Shown: in pieces, positions 34,594-43,838 of the stretch
Numbering within the stretch: the stretch's first letter is position 1
How the letters are laid out: every line of letters starts with the position of its first letter
From: Shewanella electrodiphila
GTDB lineage: Bacteria > Pseudomonadota > Gammaproteobacteria > Enterobacterales > Shewanellaceae
Reading direction: 5' to 3'
Assembly: GCF_023283985.1 (NCBI RefSeq)
Contig: NZ_JAKIKU010000014.1
Location: forward strand, 46,789 to 110,788
Length of the DNA: 64,000 bases
Position numbers and translations under genes: made by a program
The notes under the pieces: model-generated
Told to the model about the DNA's origin: nothing
Seen by the model: the letters and a program-made list of their open reading frames with translations, nothing else
Databases searched by the model: none

Positions 34594-35684
34594 GTTATCA
34601 AGTAGCAGTATTAGCAGGTGATGGTATTGGTCCAGAAGTTATGGCTGAAGCACGTAAGGTGTTAAAAGAAGTTGAAGCCAGATTTGAACTAGACATTGAA
34701 TATGCTGAGTACGATGTCGGTGGTATCGCCATTGATAACCATGGTTGTCCGCTGCCTGATTCGACCCTTAAGGGGTGTGAAGCTTCTGACGCAGTATTGT
34801 TTGGTAGTGTCGGTGGTCCTAAGTGGGAGCATTTAGCACCAAACGATCAGCCTGAACGTGGCGCACTTTTACCATTACGTGGTCACTTTGATTTATTCTG
34901 TAATTTACGCCCAGCCAAACTGCATGCAGGCCTTGAGCATATGTCTCCGCTGCGCAGCGATATTTCATCTCGTGGGTTTGATGTGCTTTGTGTACGTGAA
35001 TTAACTGGCGGTATTTATTTTGGTAAGCCAAAAGGGCGCCAAGGTGAAGGCGCTGATGAAGAAGCCTTCGATACTATGCGTTACAGCCGCCGTGAAATCG
35101 AACGTATTGCACGTATTGCATTTGAAGCCGCCCAAGGTCGCAGTAAAAAAGTCACTTCGGTAGATAAAGCCAATGTACTTGCGTGTTCAGTGCTATGGCG
35201 TGAAGTGGTTGAAGGCGTGGCGCAAGATTTTCCTGATGTTGAGCTTGAGCATATCTACATTGATAACGCGACGATGCAGTTATTACGTCGTCCGAATGAA
35301 TTTGACGTGATGTTATGTTCAAACTTATTTGGCGACATCATTTCAGATGAAATTGCCATGTTGACCGGCTCGATGGGTTTATTGTCATCAGCCAGTTTAA
35401 ACAGTTCAGGTTTTGGTATGTATGAGCCTGCTGGTGGCAGTGCACCTGATATTGCAGGACAAGGTATTGCAAATCCTGTGGCGCAAATTTTATCGGCGGC
35501 ATTGTTACTTCGTCACAGTTTAAAACTTGAAGATGCAGCTAGTGCAATTGAACGTGCGGTGAGTAAAGCATTGTCGGCAGGGTATTTGACCGGTGAGTTA
35601 TTAAGTAGCGATGAGCGTCACAATGCGAAATCGACCTCAGAAATGGGCGACTTTATCGCAAATGCTGTTAAGGAAGGTGTCTAA
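34590..35684 (+). CDS. leuB: 3-isopropylmalate dehydrogenase
   Basis: NAD-dependent oxidative decarboxylation of 3-isopropylmalate. Typical features in 364 residues: VAVLAGDGIGPEVMAEA, VRELTGGIYFG, VDKANVL and GGSAPDIAGQGIANP. Overlaps leuA by 4 bp and leuC by 1 bp, within the leuABCD operon. Confidence 0.97.
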   Translation: MSYQVAVLAGDGIGPEVMAEARKVLKEVEARFELDIEYAEYDVGGIAIDNHGCPLPDSTLKGCEASDAVLFGSVGGPKWEHLAPNDQPERGALLPLRGHFDLFCNLRPAKLHAGLEHMSPLRSDISSRGFDVLCVRELTGGIYFGKPKGRQGEGADEEAFDTMRYSRREIERIARIAFEAAQGRSKKVTSVDKANVLACSVLWREVVEGVAQDFPDVELEHIYIDNATMQLLRRPNEFDVMLCSNLFGDIISDEIAMLTGSMGLLSSASLNSSGFGMYEPAGGSAPDIAGQGIANPVAQILSAALLLRHSLKLEDAASAIERAVSKALSAGYLTGELLSSDERHNAKSTSEMGDFIANAVKEGV

Positions 35685-37099
35685 TGGCCAATCAAGTTTC
35701 AGCGCAAACCTTATATGAAAAAGTATGGGATGCTCATGTGTTAGCTTCGCCAGAAGCAGAAGCGCCGATTATTTATGTGGATCGTCATTTGGTACATGAG
35801 GTGACGTCACCACAAGCTTTTAGTGGGTTGAAAACGGCGGGTAGAAAACTACGTGCGCCAGAAAAAACCTTTGCCACTATGGATCATAACATCTCTACCT
35901 TGAGCGCAAGCTTAGATGCCATGAGCCCAATGGCACGTATTCAAGTGGAAACCTTAGCGCAAAACTGTAAAGAGTTTGGCGTCAAGCTTTACGACATTCA
36001 CCATCCAAACCAAGGTATTGTCCATGTAATGGGGCCTGAACTTGGAATCACCTTACCGGGCACGGTCATTGTGTGTGGAGACTCGCATACTGCGACTCAC
36101 GGTGCATTTGGCGCTTTAGCATTTGGTATTGGTACTTCTGAAGTTGAACATGTATTAGCCACGCAAACCCTGCGTCAACTTAAAGCGAAAACCATGAAAG
36201 TGGAAGTACGTGGCAATGTAACCGAAGGGATTACTGCTAAAGACATCGTACTCGCTATCATTGGTCGCTTAGGCATGGATGGCGGCACAGGCTATGTTGT
36301 CGAGTTTTGTGGTGAAGCCATTGAAGCTTTATCAATGGAAGGCCGCATGACCTTATGTAACATGGCCATCGAAATGGGCGCTAAAGCGGGTATGGTTGCA
36401 CCTGATCAAACCACGTTTGATTATCTTGAAGGCCGTGAATTTTCACCTAAAGGTGATGACTGGGAACAAGCCGTAAAAGATTGGACTGCACTGAAAACAG
36501 ATGCAGGTGCTCAGTTTGATGCTGAAGTGGTATTAGAAGCTGCAGATATTGCCCCGCAATTAACTTGGGGTACTAACCCAGGCCAAGTCGTGCCTATTGA
36601 TGCAGAAGTGCCAAACCCAGCCACAGAGTCTAATGCCACTGTACGTGGCAGTATGGAAAAAGCACTAAAGTACATTGGCCTAACGTCAGGGACTAAAATG
36701 GTCGATATTCCAATTAATAAGGTGTTTATCGGATCGTGTACTAACTCCCGTATCGAGGATTTACGTGCTGCTGCTTATCATGCAAAAGATCGCAAGGTTG
36801 CTGATGGCGTTGTGGCGATTGTGGTGCCGGGCTCTGGTCAAGTTAAGCTACAAGCTGAAGCTGAAGGCTTAGATAAAGTGTTCCTAGAAGCAGGGTTTGA
36901 ATGGCGCTTACCGGGCTGCTCAATGTGTTTAGCAATGAATGATGACCGTTTAGAAGCGGGCGATCGCTGCGCATCAACCAGTAATCGTAACTTCGAAGGT
37001 CGACAAGGCCGTGGTAGTCGAACTCACTTAGTGAGCCCAGCTATGGCAGCCGCAGCTGCTATTGCTGGTCACTTTGTTGATATTCGTAAGCCTTACTAA
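35684..37099 (+). CDS. leuC: 3-isopropylmalate dehydratase large subunit
   Basis: The aconitase-family large subunit that, with LeuD, isomerises 2- to 3-isopropylmalate. The [4Fe-4S] cluster cysteines are visible in FIGSCTNSRIEDLRAAA and in LPGCSMCLAMNDD. GDSHTATHGAFGALAFGIG and the C-terminal FEGRQGRGSRTHLVSP are also typical. 471 residues, starts on TAATG with leuB. Confidence 0.97.
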   Translation: MANQVSAQTLYEKVWDAHVLASPEAEAPIIYVDRHLVHEVTSPQAFSGLKTAGRKLRAPEKTFATMDHNISTLSASLDAMSPMARIQVETLAQNCKEFGVKLYDIHHPNQGIVHVMGPELGITLPGTVIVCGDSHTATHGAFGALAFGIGTSEVEHVLATQTLRQLKAKTMKVEVRGNVTEGITAKDIVLAIIGRLGMDGGTGYVVEFCGEAIEALSMEGRMTLCNMAIEMGAKAGMVAPDQTTFDYLEGREFSPKGDDWEQAVKDWTALKTDAGAQFDAEVVLEAADIAPQLTWGTNPGQVVPIDAEVPNPATESNATVRGSMEKALKYIGLTSGTKMVDIPINKVFIGSCTNSRIEDLRAAAYHAKDRKVADGVVAIVVPGSGQVKLQAEAEGLDKVFLEAGFEWRLPGCSMCLAMNDDRLEAGDRCASTSNRNFEGRQGRGSRTHLVSPAMAAAAAIAGHFVDIRKPY

Positions 37100-37122
37100 C
37101 GGTCAAGCAAAAGGACAAACAG

Positions 37123-37728
37123 ATGCAAGCTTTTACAGAACACACAGGCTTAGCGGTTGCTATTGATAGTGCGAACATCGATACCGATCAAATTATTCCT
37201 AAGCAGTTTTTATCGAAAGTGACTCGCGACGGTTTTGGAGTGCACTTATTTCATGACTGGCGTTATTTAGATGAAGCGGGTGAGCAAGATAACCCAACAT
37301 TTTCGCTGAATTTACCTCGCTATAAAGGTGCGTCAGTCCTTTTAGCACAAGAAAACTTTGGTTGTGGCTCGAGTCGTGAACATGCGCCATGGGCATTAGC
37401 AGATTTCGGTTTACGAGTGGTTATTGCGCCGACATTTGCGGATATTTTTTACGGTAATTCAATCAACAATGGTTTGTTGCCTGTCAAACTTACCCATGAG
37501 CAAGTTAATCAGCTCATGGCTGAAGTGGAGGCGAGTGAAGGTGCGGAAATTACGGTGAACTTAGAATCACTCACTGTGACTTCACCGTCAGGCAGTGTGT
37601 TTAGTTTCACTATTGCAGAATCAGCAAGACATAAGCTATTAAATGGATTAGATGCGATTGGCTTAACGCTTGAATATGCTCAAGCAATTACTGAATATGA
37701 AGCCGCTATTCCAACTTGGCGTGGTTAG
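37123..37728 (+). CDS. leuD: 3-isopropylmalate dehydratase small subunit
   Basis: The 201-residue small subunit with IDTDQIIPKQFLSKVTRDG and FGCGSSREHAPWALADFG, which supplies the swivelling domain of the LeuCD active site. Last gene of leuABCD; a good AAAGGA ribosome-binding site precedes it and a terminator follows. Confidence 0.97.
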   Translation: MQAFTEHTGLAVAIDSANIDTDQIIPKQFLSKVTRDGFGVHLFHDWRYLDEAGEQDNPTFSLNLPRYKGASVLLAQENFGCGSSREHAPWALADFGLRVVIAPTFADIFYGNSINNGLLPVKLTHEQVNQLMAEVEASEGAEITVNLESLTVTSPSGSVFSFTIAESARHKLLNGLDAIGLTLEYAQAITEYEAAIPTWRG

Positions 37729-37813
37729 TTTTATGACTTAAATACGCTTTTAAAAGTCATTCCATTATAAAATGGAATATTGAGCGTACACGTGTACCAA
37801 GATTATATTAGAC

Positions 37814-37847
37814 AAAGCCTCTACTGCTATCAGTTGAGGCTTTTTTA
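37814..37847 (+). terminator. Terminator of leuABCD
   Basis: AAAGCCTC-ACTG/CAGT-GAGGCTTT stem with one internal mismatch, loop CTAT, and a T-tract, 86 bp after leuD. Confidence 0.88.
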
Positions 37848-38082
37848 TTGGCACCATAAAATGGTTGTACTTTATCTTACTGTATTTAAAGGTTTAATAT
37901 TTGTATTGGTGTCTTTTGTCAAAAGCTTAGCTGAATTCACTGGCAGTTTAAGCGAACCAGTGTTTTACATTTTTAACTTTATATCCATATGAAAAATAAC
38001 AGTTTAACTATTGTTTTGTTTTTGTATCGCACCGAGCTTAGCGAATAATTTTTTGAAAACGCATCATTTTCATTAAAAATTG

Positions 38083-38098
38083 TGTGATACACGTCACT
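38083..38098. promoter_or_regulatory. Probable CRP-binding site upstream of fadL
   Basis: TGTGATACACGTCACT fits the CRP consensus TGTGA-N6-TCACA with one mismatch. It lies about 170 bp before the fadL start, in the otherwise featureless leuD–fadL gap. CRP control of fatty-acid uptake is common in gammaproteobacteria. Confidence 0.6.
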
Positions 38099-38265
38099 TA
38101 AAATGTTTCTTAATTATCAAATTGTAGTTATTTACTCTGTTTTAAGGCTTTTGGTTGTAAATTTATTCTGCATCAGTAAACTTGCCGCGATTTCAAATTG
38201 AGCAATTGCTCTAATGATGTAAGAGATTAGGCAAACATAAGATTTGCTATAAACAGAGACTAATA

Positions 38266-39609
38266 ATGAAAAAGACAATATTGACTGTGGCCGTTAGTGC
38301 CATGCTTTTCGGGGCAACGACTCAAGTGAATGCTGCTGGATTCCAGTTAGCTGAATATTCTTCGACTGGTTTAGGTCGTGCTTTTGCTGGTGAAGCAGCT
38401 ATGGCTGATAATGCTGCGGCTCAAGCAAGAAACCCTGCAATGTTAACGTACCTTGAAGGTCGTCAGCTTTCTGGTGGTGCGATTTACGTGATGCCAAATG
38501 TTGATGTGATGGGTGATGTCAGTATTTCTTCTCCATTATTAGGTGACGCTCCTGTTATGGTGCCAGCAGATGCTATCGATATTGCTGGTAACGCTGTAGT
38601 GCCAAATTTTTATTACTCAAATCAGCTGAATGATCAGTGGACTTGGGGTTTAGCTGTGAACTCTAATTATGGATTAGCAACAGAATTAGATGCTAACCAT
38701 GCTGCAGCAATTTTTGGTTCAGAAACCGGTATTACTACCGTTGAATTCAACCCGAACATTGCTTACAAAATCAATGAAGCATTCAGTGTCGGTGCAGGTT
38801 TACGTGTTGTATATGGCGAAGGTCATGTTGGCGCATCAATGCCAGGTTGGATTGATGGTGTTAAGCAAGCTGTGCCAGATTTAGCGCCAATGTTGCCTGA
38901 TGCTGGTGCAAGCCTTAAATACATGGAAGGTGATGATATCGCGTTTGGCTGGCAATTAGGTACTAGCTGGCAGATTAACGAAACTCACCGTGTCGGTTTT
39001 GCTTATCATAGCGGTGTTGAGTTAGAACTTGATGGCGAGGCTTCAGGTTTACTTTATGATGGCGGCCAAGACGTTTACATCGAAGGTTACTTACCGATTG
39101 AGCTACCTGCTTTTGCTGAGTTAGCTTCTCATCATCAGTTCACTGATAACTGGGCAATGCACGCCAGTGTTAACTGGACTCAGTGGAGCGTTTTTGAAGA
39201 GTTAGTGGCTTATTTCCCTGGCGAAAACAAGCCGACTGGCGACCTTGATTCTGATTTAGTTAAAGAAGAAAACTTTAAAGACAACTGGCGCTTTGCTTTA
39301 GGCACGACTTATCAACTTAACGACAAGTGGTTAGTGCGTGGTGGTATGGCTTTAGATAAAGGCGCTGCTCAAGACGAATACCGTTCGACAACGATTCCTG
39401 ATTCTGACCGCTTATGGTTCAGTGCGGGTGCAGGCTACCAAGCGACTAAAAACTTAACCGTTGATTTTGCTGTGACTTACCTTAAAGGTATCGGTGATGC
39501 GCCAATCAATGAAACACAAGATTTATTGGGTTTAGCGTCGGTTAACTACAGCGGCGATGTTGAAGCTGACGTATGGTTAGCGGGTATTCAACTTAGCTAC
39601 AAAATGTAA
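38266..39609 (+). CDS. fadL: FadL-family outer-membrane fatty-acid transporter
   Basis: A 447-residue outer-membrane barrel with a signal peptide (cleavage near VNA|AGFQL, residue 23) and the FadL hallmark DNAAAQARNPAMLTYL in the hatch region. Barrel strands alternate to the end with the terminal aromatic LSYKM. The family moves long-chain fatty acids and other hydrophobic compounds across the outer membrane. The last 12 codons and the terminator are tandemly duplicated just downstream. Confidence 0.93.
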   Translation: MKKTILTVAVSAMLFGATTQVNAAGFQLAEYSSTGLGRAFAGEAAMADNAAAQARNPAMLTYLEGRQLSGGAIYVMPNVDVMGDVSISSPLLGDAPVMVPADAIDIAGNAVVPNFYYSNQLNDQWTWGLAVNSNYGLATELDANHAAAIFGSETGITTVEFNPNIAYKINEAFSVGAGLRVVYGEGHVGASMPGWIDGVKQAVPDLAPMLPDAGASLKYMEGDDIAFGWQLGTSWQINETHRVGFAYHSGVELELDGEASGLLYDGGQDVYIEGYLPIELPAFAELASHHQFTDNWAMHASVNWTQWSVFEELVAYFPGENKPTGDLDSDLVKEENFKDNWRFALGTTYQLNDKWLVRGGMALDKGAAQDEYRSTTIPDSDRLWFSAGAGYQATKNLTVDFAVTYLKGIGDAPINETQDLLGLASVNYSGDVEADVWLAGIQLSYKM

Positions 39610-39638
39610 TGAGTTAGCCCATTACGCTAGATTCATTT

Positions 39639-39666
39639 AAAGCCTCGCAATTGCGGGGCTTTTTAT
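39639..39666 (+). terminator. Terminator of fadL, first copy
   Basis: AAGCCTCGCAA/TTGCGGGGCTT hairpin with a T-tract, about 30 bp after the fadL stop. An identical copy lies 138 bp downstream. Confidence 0.88.
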
Positions 39667-39776
39667 TGCGCTAGATTCCGCATTCTATGGTGAGTTGCAT
39701 GCTGAGTTGTGTGGTTAGCGGGTATTCAACTTAGCTACAAAATGTAATGAGTTAGCCCATTACGCTAGATTCATTT

Positions 39777-39804
39777 AAAGCCTCGCAATTGCGGGGCTTT
39801 TTAT
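39777..39804 (+). terminator. Duplicated fadL terminator, second copy
   Basis: The same hairpin and T-tract repeated as part of the 138-bp duplication. Two terminators in series would strongly insulate glpK from fadL transcription. Confidence 0.88.
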
Positions 39805-40008
39805 TGCGCTAAATTCCGCATTCTATGGTGAGTTCTATGCTGAGTTGTGTGGTTAGTTACCTATTATGGAGTGTTGAATTCATCACATTATTAATCGCCT
39901 TGTTACAAGTGACTTGTGATTAGTCGATATCCGTCTTAACTTATTATGATGAAGTGAACATGGTGCTAGCATTAATTACAATGCACCTTCGGTATTGAAA
40001 GGCAAAAA

Positions 40009-41493
40009 ATGAATTCAAAGAAATATGTTATCGCGCTCGATCAAGGTACCACCAGTTCAAGAGCCATTGTTTTCGATCATAAAGCCAATATGGTGGCAGT
40101 ATCTCAGCGTGAGTTTACTCAAATATATCCTCAAGCAGGCTGGGTTGAGCATGATCCAATGGAAATCTGGTCTTCACAAAGTTCATCATTAATTGAAGTA
40201 CTCGCAAGGGCAGGGATCAGTGGTGATGATGTTGCGGCTATTGGGATTACTAATCAGCGCGAAACGACAGTTGTGTGGAACAAGCACACGGGTAAACCTA
40301 TTCACAATGCCATTGTGTGGCAATGTCGTCGTAGCCAAGCCATTTGTCAGCAATTTAAAGCTGATGGCTTAGAAGATGATATTAAGTCATCAACAGGCCT
40401 AGTGTTAGATCCTTATTTTTCGGCCAGTAAAATTAAGTGGCTATTAGACAATGTTGAAGGCGCGCGGGAACAGGCTGAAGCGGGAGATTTATTGTTTGGC
40501 ACAATTGATACTTGGTTGGTGTGGAAACTCACCAAAGGAAAAGTCCATGTCACTGAGCCAACAAATGCATCTCGTACCATGCTATTCAATATTCATCAGC
40601 AGCAATGGGATGAAAAACTGTTAAATGCCTTTGGTATTCCCCGTGCAATGTTACCTGAAGTGAAACCATCGTGTGCGGTTTACGGTACAACGAGTATTGC
40701 GGGTGGCGAGATTGCCGTGGCTGGTATGGCAGGCGATCAGCAATCTGCTTTATTTGGTCAGCTGTGTTTTGAGCCTGGTATGGCAAAAAATACTTATGGT
40801 ACTGGCTGTTTCTTACTGATGAATACTGGCGATAAAGCCGTTACGTCGACCCATGGCTTATTAACTACGATTGGTATTGGTGCTGATTTATCGGTGAATT
40901 ACGCTTTGGAAGGTGCTGTCTTTATGGGCGGCGCGGTTATTCAGTGGTTGCGGGATGAAATGGGCTTAATTCAAGACGCACAAGATACAGAGTATTTTGC
41001 TAATAAAGTCTCGGATACTAATGGGGTGTATTTAGTGCCCGCTTTTGTTGGGCTAGGTGCACCATATTGGGATGCCGATGCCCGAGGGGCCATTGTTGGA
41101 TTAACCCGAGGCGTTAACCGAAGTCATATTATACGTGCGGCATTAGAAGCAATAGCGTATCAAAGTAAGGATTTACTTGAAGCGATGAGCCAAGATTCGG
41201 GTGTTGCACTGAAACAAATCAGAGTCGATGGCGGCGCTGTTGCCAATGATTTTTTGATGCAGTTTCAGGCTGATATCAGTGATGTTGATGTTATCCGTCC
41301 CCAAGTGACTGAAACTACCGCAATGGGCGCCGCATTTTTAGCGGGTTTGGCGGTTGGGTTTTGGCAATCAACTGATGAGCTTAAAAATATCGCTGTGACG
41401 GATAAACAATTTAGCGCTCAAATGCCATCCTCTACCCGAGAGCAACTTTATTTGGGGTGGAAAAAGGCAGTGAAAAAAACCATGTCAGCATAA
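40009..41493 (+). CDS. glpK: Glycerol kinase
   Basis: Phosphorylates glycerol to sn-glycerol 3-phosphate. It has the FGGY-family N-terminus IALDQGTTSSRAIVFD, GITNQRETTVVW, AGDQQSALFGQLCF, GTGCFLLMNTG and the C-terminal DGGAVANDFLMQFQADI. 494 residues, AAAGG ribosome-binding site. No glpF or glpD is next to it here, so it appears monocistronic. Confidence 0.97.
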   Translation: MNSKKYVIALDQGTTSSRAIVFDHKANMVAVSQREFTQIYPQAGWVEHDPMEIWSSQSSSLIEVLARAGISGDDVAAIGITNQRETTVVWNKHTGKPIHNAIVWQCRRSQAICQQFKADGLEDDIKSSTGLVLDPYFSASKIKWLLDNVEGAREQAEAGDLLFGTIDTWLVWKLTKGKVHVTEPTNASRTMLFNIHQQQWDEKLLNAFGIPRAMLPEVKPSCAVYGTTSIAGGEIAVAGMAGDQQSALFGQLCFEPGMAKNTYGTGCFLLMNTGDKAVTSTHGLLTTIGIGADLSVNYALEGAVFMGGAVIQWLRDEMGLIQDAQDTEYFANKVSDTNGVYLVPAFVGLGAPYWDADARGAIVGLTRGVNRSHIIRAALEAIAYQSKDLLEAMSQDSGVALKQIRVDGGAVANDFLMQFQADISDVDVIRPQVTETTAMGAAFLAGLAVGFWQSTDELKNIAVTDKQFSAQMPSSTREQLYLGWKKAVKKTMSA

Positions 41494-41522
41494 GATTAAT
41501 GATATCAATTAAGGGAGTATGG

Positions 41523-41801
41523 CTACACTTCGATATCAATGTGCTTGATATAAGGGGAATCAGCATCTTGAGCAGATTGCTCATGACTAGGGTGCTCTTG
41601 AATAGATTGCTCTCGAGCTAATTGCGCTTTTGTGGACTGTTTTTTCACAGATGGATTATCTGCGGGCAGTTGTGATTGTGGATCTTCATGACTGTCAGCA
41701 GCAATAGAGTCACTATTACCAACTTTGTTTACCTTTCTTTTCACACCGTCAACTTGTCTAGGTGGCCTAGCGACAATGGCATATATGCTATCTAAACTCA
41801 T
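41523..41801 (-). CDS. Small hydrophilic protein of unknown function
   Basis: A 92-residue protein behind a near-ideal ribosome-binding site (AAGGAGGTC, five bases before ATG), which supports real translation. The N-terminus MSLDSIYAIVARPPRQVDGV is followed by a Ser/Gln/Glu/Asp-rich, probably disordered tail with imperfect repeats around REQSIQEHPSHEQSAQ. No domain is recognised. It is convergent with glpK. Confidence 0.6.
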   Translation of the reverse strand: MSLDSIYAIVARPPRQVDGVKRKVNKVGNSDSIAADSHEDPQSQLPADNPSVKKQSTKAQLAREQSIQEHPSHEQSAQDADSPYIKHIDIEV

Positions 41802-42247
41802 GTTGACCTCCTTATTGCGATAGTTGTTTTACTGACACGGACTGGCTGTTAACTTTATATCGGCCATTGCTGATTATTATTTAATCTATTTTAGTATAGT
41901 ACGCTTAGTAGCAGCCCGACAAAAGCCACAGTCTAGTTGTTAATAACAATTTGGCAGTCAACCTTAAATGACTGGCACAATTTATACGTTAAAAGTGACC
42001 TATCACACATTGGATGGATATTTATTAATAAATAAATCTGCTGAGATCGATCCCTATTGTTATTTTTATATGAAAATAGTCACAATTTAGATCATATTCC
42101 CCACATTTATTACTGATATGAATGCTGTTATGTCTATGGTTTCGTTCATTTACCCGCCTAAAAGCCACTTTTCTCCACCTGAAACAACCTAATTATAATT
42201 TGCTGCTAACCCGCTTCAGAACTGGATTTAATTAATGTTCTCATCCC

Positions 42248-42277
42248 TTGACAATACTTGTGTTGTATCCCTAAACT
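42248..42277 (+). promoter_or_regulatory. Promoter of mraZ and the dcw cluster
   Basis: TTGACA (42248–42253), 18-bp spacer, TAAACT (42272–42277). Transcription would begin just before the MraZ repeats. The preceding 440 bp from 41802 contain no gene that I can support. Confidence 0.7.
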
Positions 42278-42286
42278 TAAGGGTTG

Positions 42287-42310
42287 TGGGGAATTGTGGA
42301 TATTTGTGGG
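42287..42310 (+). promoter_or_regulatory. MraZ operator: three TGGG-type repeats at 10-bp period
   Basis: TGGG at 42287, TGGA at 42297 and TGGG at 42307, each followed by A/T-rich spacers, give a strict 10-bp period. MraZ proteins bind direct TGGGN repeats separated by five bases upstream of their own gene and repress the cluster, so this is the expected autoregulatory site. Confidence 0.8.
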
Positions 42311-42337
42311 AATTTTAATAACAATTAATAGGAATCG

Positions 42338-42802
42338 ATGGCAGTGTTTCGGGGTGCTAGTGCGATAAATATGGATGCAAAAGGTCGGATCGCTATTCCA
42401 ATGCGATACCGAGAATCCTTGCGCGCCGAGCACGAAGGCATTGTTGTTATCACGGTAGATATCCAATCACATTGTTTATTGATCTATCCGATCCACGAGT
42501 GGGAGTTGATAGAGGCGAAGTTACTGCAACTATCTGACACCGACAAAGTTGAACGTTCCATGAAACGAAGATTACTAGGCCACGCTCATGAATGTGAGTT
42601 AGATGGCAATGGACGTGCGCTCGTTCCTCCAGCTTTAAGACAGTATGCAGGGTTACAAAAGAAAACCATGCTGGTGGGCTTATTGAATAAGTTTGAATTG
42701 TGGGATGAAGCAGCTTGGCAGGTACAAATGGATGAAAGCCATGAGTTGATCCAAGCTGAAGATCTCGCTAGCCATGAAAGATTAGCGAATTTTTCATTAT
42801 AA
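42338..42802 (+). CDS. mraZ: Transcriptional regulator MraZ
   Basis: A 154-residue AbrB-fold DNA-binding protein, first gene of the division and cell-wall cluster. Two swapped-hairpin repeats are visible: INMDAKGRIAIPMRYRESL near the N-terminus and CELDGNGRALVPPALRQYAGL in the middle. It represses the cluster from an operator immediately upstream. AGGA precedes the ATG. Confidence 0.97.
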   Translation: MAVFRGASAINMDAKGRIAIPMRYRESLRAEHEGIVVITVDIQSHCLLIYPIHEWELIEAKLLQLSDTDKVERSMKRRLLGHAHECELDGNGRALVPPALRQYAGLQKKTMLVGLLNKFELWDEAAWQVQMDESHELIQAEDLASHERLANFSL

Positions 42803-42824
42803 ATAACCAATTAAGAAGAGTCTG

Positions 42825-43766
42825 ATGAGCCAAGAATTTGCCCATTTATCTGTACTACTGAAAGAAACCGTTGATGGTTTGAATATCCATGAAGATGGCA
42901 TCTATATCGATGGCACTTTTGGACGTGGTGGTCATTCTAGGCATGTGCTGAGTCAACTCGGTGAAAACGGTCGTTTAATAGCAATTGATCGCGATCCGCA
43001 AGCGATTGAAGCTGCGAAACAGTTTGCTGACGATCCACGTTTTCAAATTGTTCATGGTGGATTTGGCCAGTTAGCGGATTACGTTACTGAGCTTGGCCTT
43101 AAAGGCAAAATTGATGGTGTGTTACTTGATTTAGGTGTGTCATCACCTCAATTAGATGATGCTGAGCGTGGCTTTAGTTTCCTACGTGATGGCCCATTAG
43201 ATATGCGTATGGATAATAGCCAAGGTCAAACGGCAGCGCAGTGGATTGCCAAAGCAGAAATTGAAGATATGGCATGGGTCTTTAGAACCTATGGTGAAGA
43301 GAAAAACTCTCGCCATATTGCCCGTTGTATTGCTGCAGATCGTGATGAAACACCGTTTTTAAGAACTAAAGATTTAGCCGATTTAATTGCGCGAATTACT
43401 AAAAATAAAGAGCGTAATAAACATCCTGCTACGCGAGTGTTCCAAGCTATTCGTATTTATATCAATAGCGAGCTGGAGCAGATTGAACAAGCACTAGAAG
43501 GTGCTGTTTCTGTATTAGCGCCAGAAGGACGTTTATCAGTGATCAGCTTCCATTCGTTAGAAGACAGAATGGTGAAACGTTTCATTCGTAAGAATAGCCA
43601 AGGTGCGAGCGTGCCACATGGCCTGCCTATCACTGAAGCTGAAATCAATAAATCAAGAAAACTGAAAGCAATCGGTAAGGCCATGAAGCCTTCGGATATT
43701 GAAATTGAGCAAAATCCACGTTCACGTAGTTCGGTGTTACGTGTTGCGCAGCGTCTTGATTACTAA
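42825..43766 (+). CDS. rsmH: 16S rRNA m4C1402 methyltransferase
   Basis: SAM-dependent methyltransferase acting on C1402 of 16S rRNA. In 313 residues: HLSVLLKETVDGL, YIDGTFGRGGHSRHVL (SAM motif I), LDLGVSSPQLDDAERGFSF, ATRVFQAIRIYINSE and VISFHSLEDRMVKRF. Also known as mraW. 22 bp after mraZ. Confidence 0.97.
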   Translation: MSQEFAHLSVLLKETVDGLNIHEDGIYIDGTFGRGGHSRHVLSQLGENGRLIAIDRDPQAIEAAKQFADDPRFQIVHGGFGQLADYVTELGLKGKIDGVLLDLGVSSPQLDDAERGFSFLRDGPLDMRMDNSQGQTAAQWIAKAEIEDMAWVFRTYGEEKNSRHIARCIAADRDETPFLRTKDLADLIARITKNKERNKHPATRVFQAIRIYINSELEQIEQALEGAVSVLAPEGRLSVISFHSLEDRMVKRFIRKNSQGASVPHGLPITEAEINKSRKLKAIGKAMKPSDIEIEQNPRSRSSVLRVAQRLDY

Positions 43767-43838
43767 TATTAAAATTGAACATTAAGCACTATTTTACGGT
43801 GTTTAACTCGGCCATATAAAGAACAAAATGGGGTTAAC

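Larger units (their letters stand above)
39574..39856 (+). repeat. 138-bp tandem duplication over the fadL 3' end
   Basis: Unit 1 (39574–39711) covers the last codons of fadL, the stop codon and the terminator. Unit 2 (39712–39849) repeats it with about three substitutions, and the first seven bases of a third unit follow (39850–39856). The period is divisible by three but the stop at 39607–39609 keeps the second copy untranslated. The low divergence implies a recent event. Confidence 0.97.

Noticed and set aside
37780..37992. 70-residue ORF between leuD and fadL
   Set aside because: It runs through the leuD terminator hairpin and has low-complexity hydrophobic content, so it is not a gene.
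41968..42090. 40-residue ORF in the gap before mraZ
   Set aside because: It has no ribosome-binding site and no supporting homology or context.
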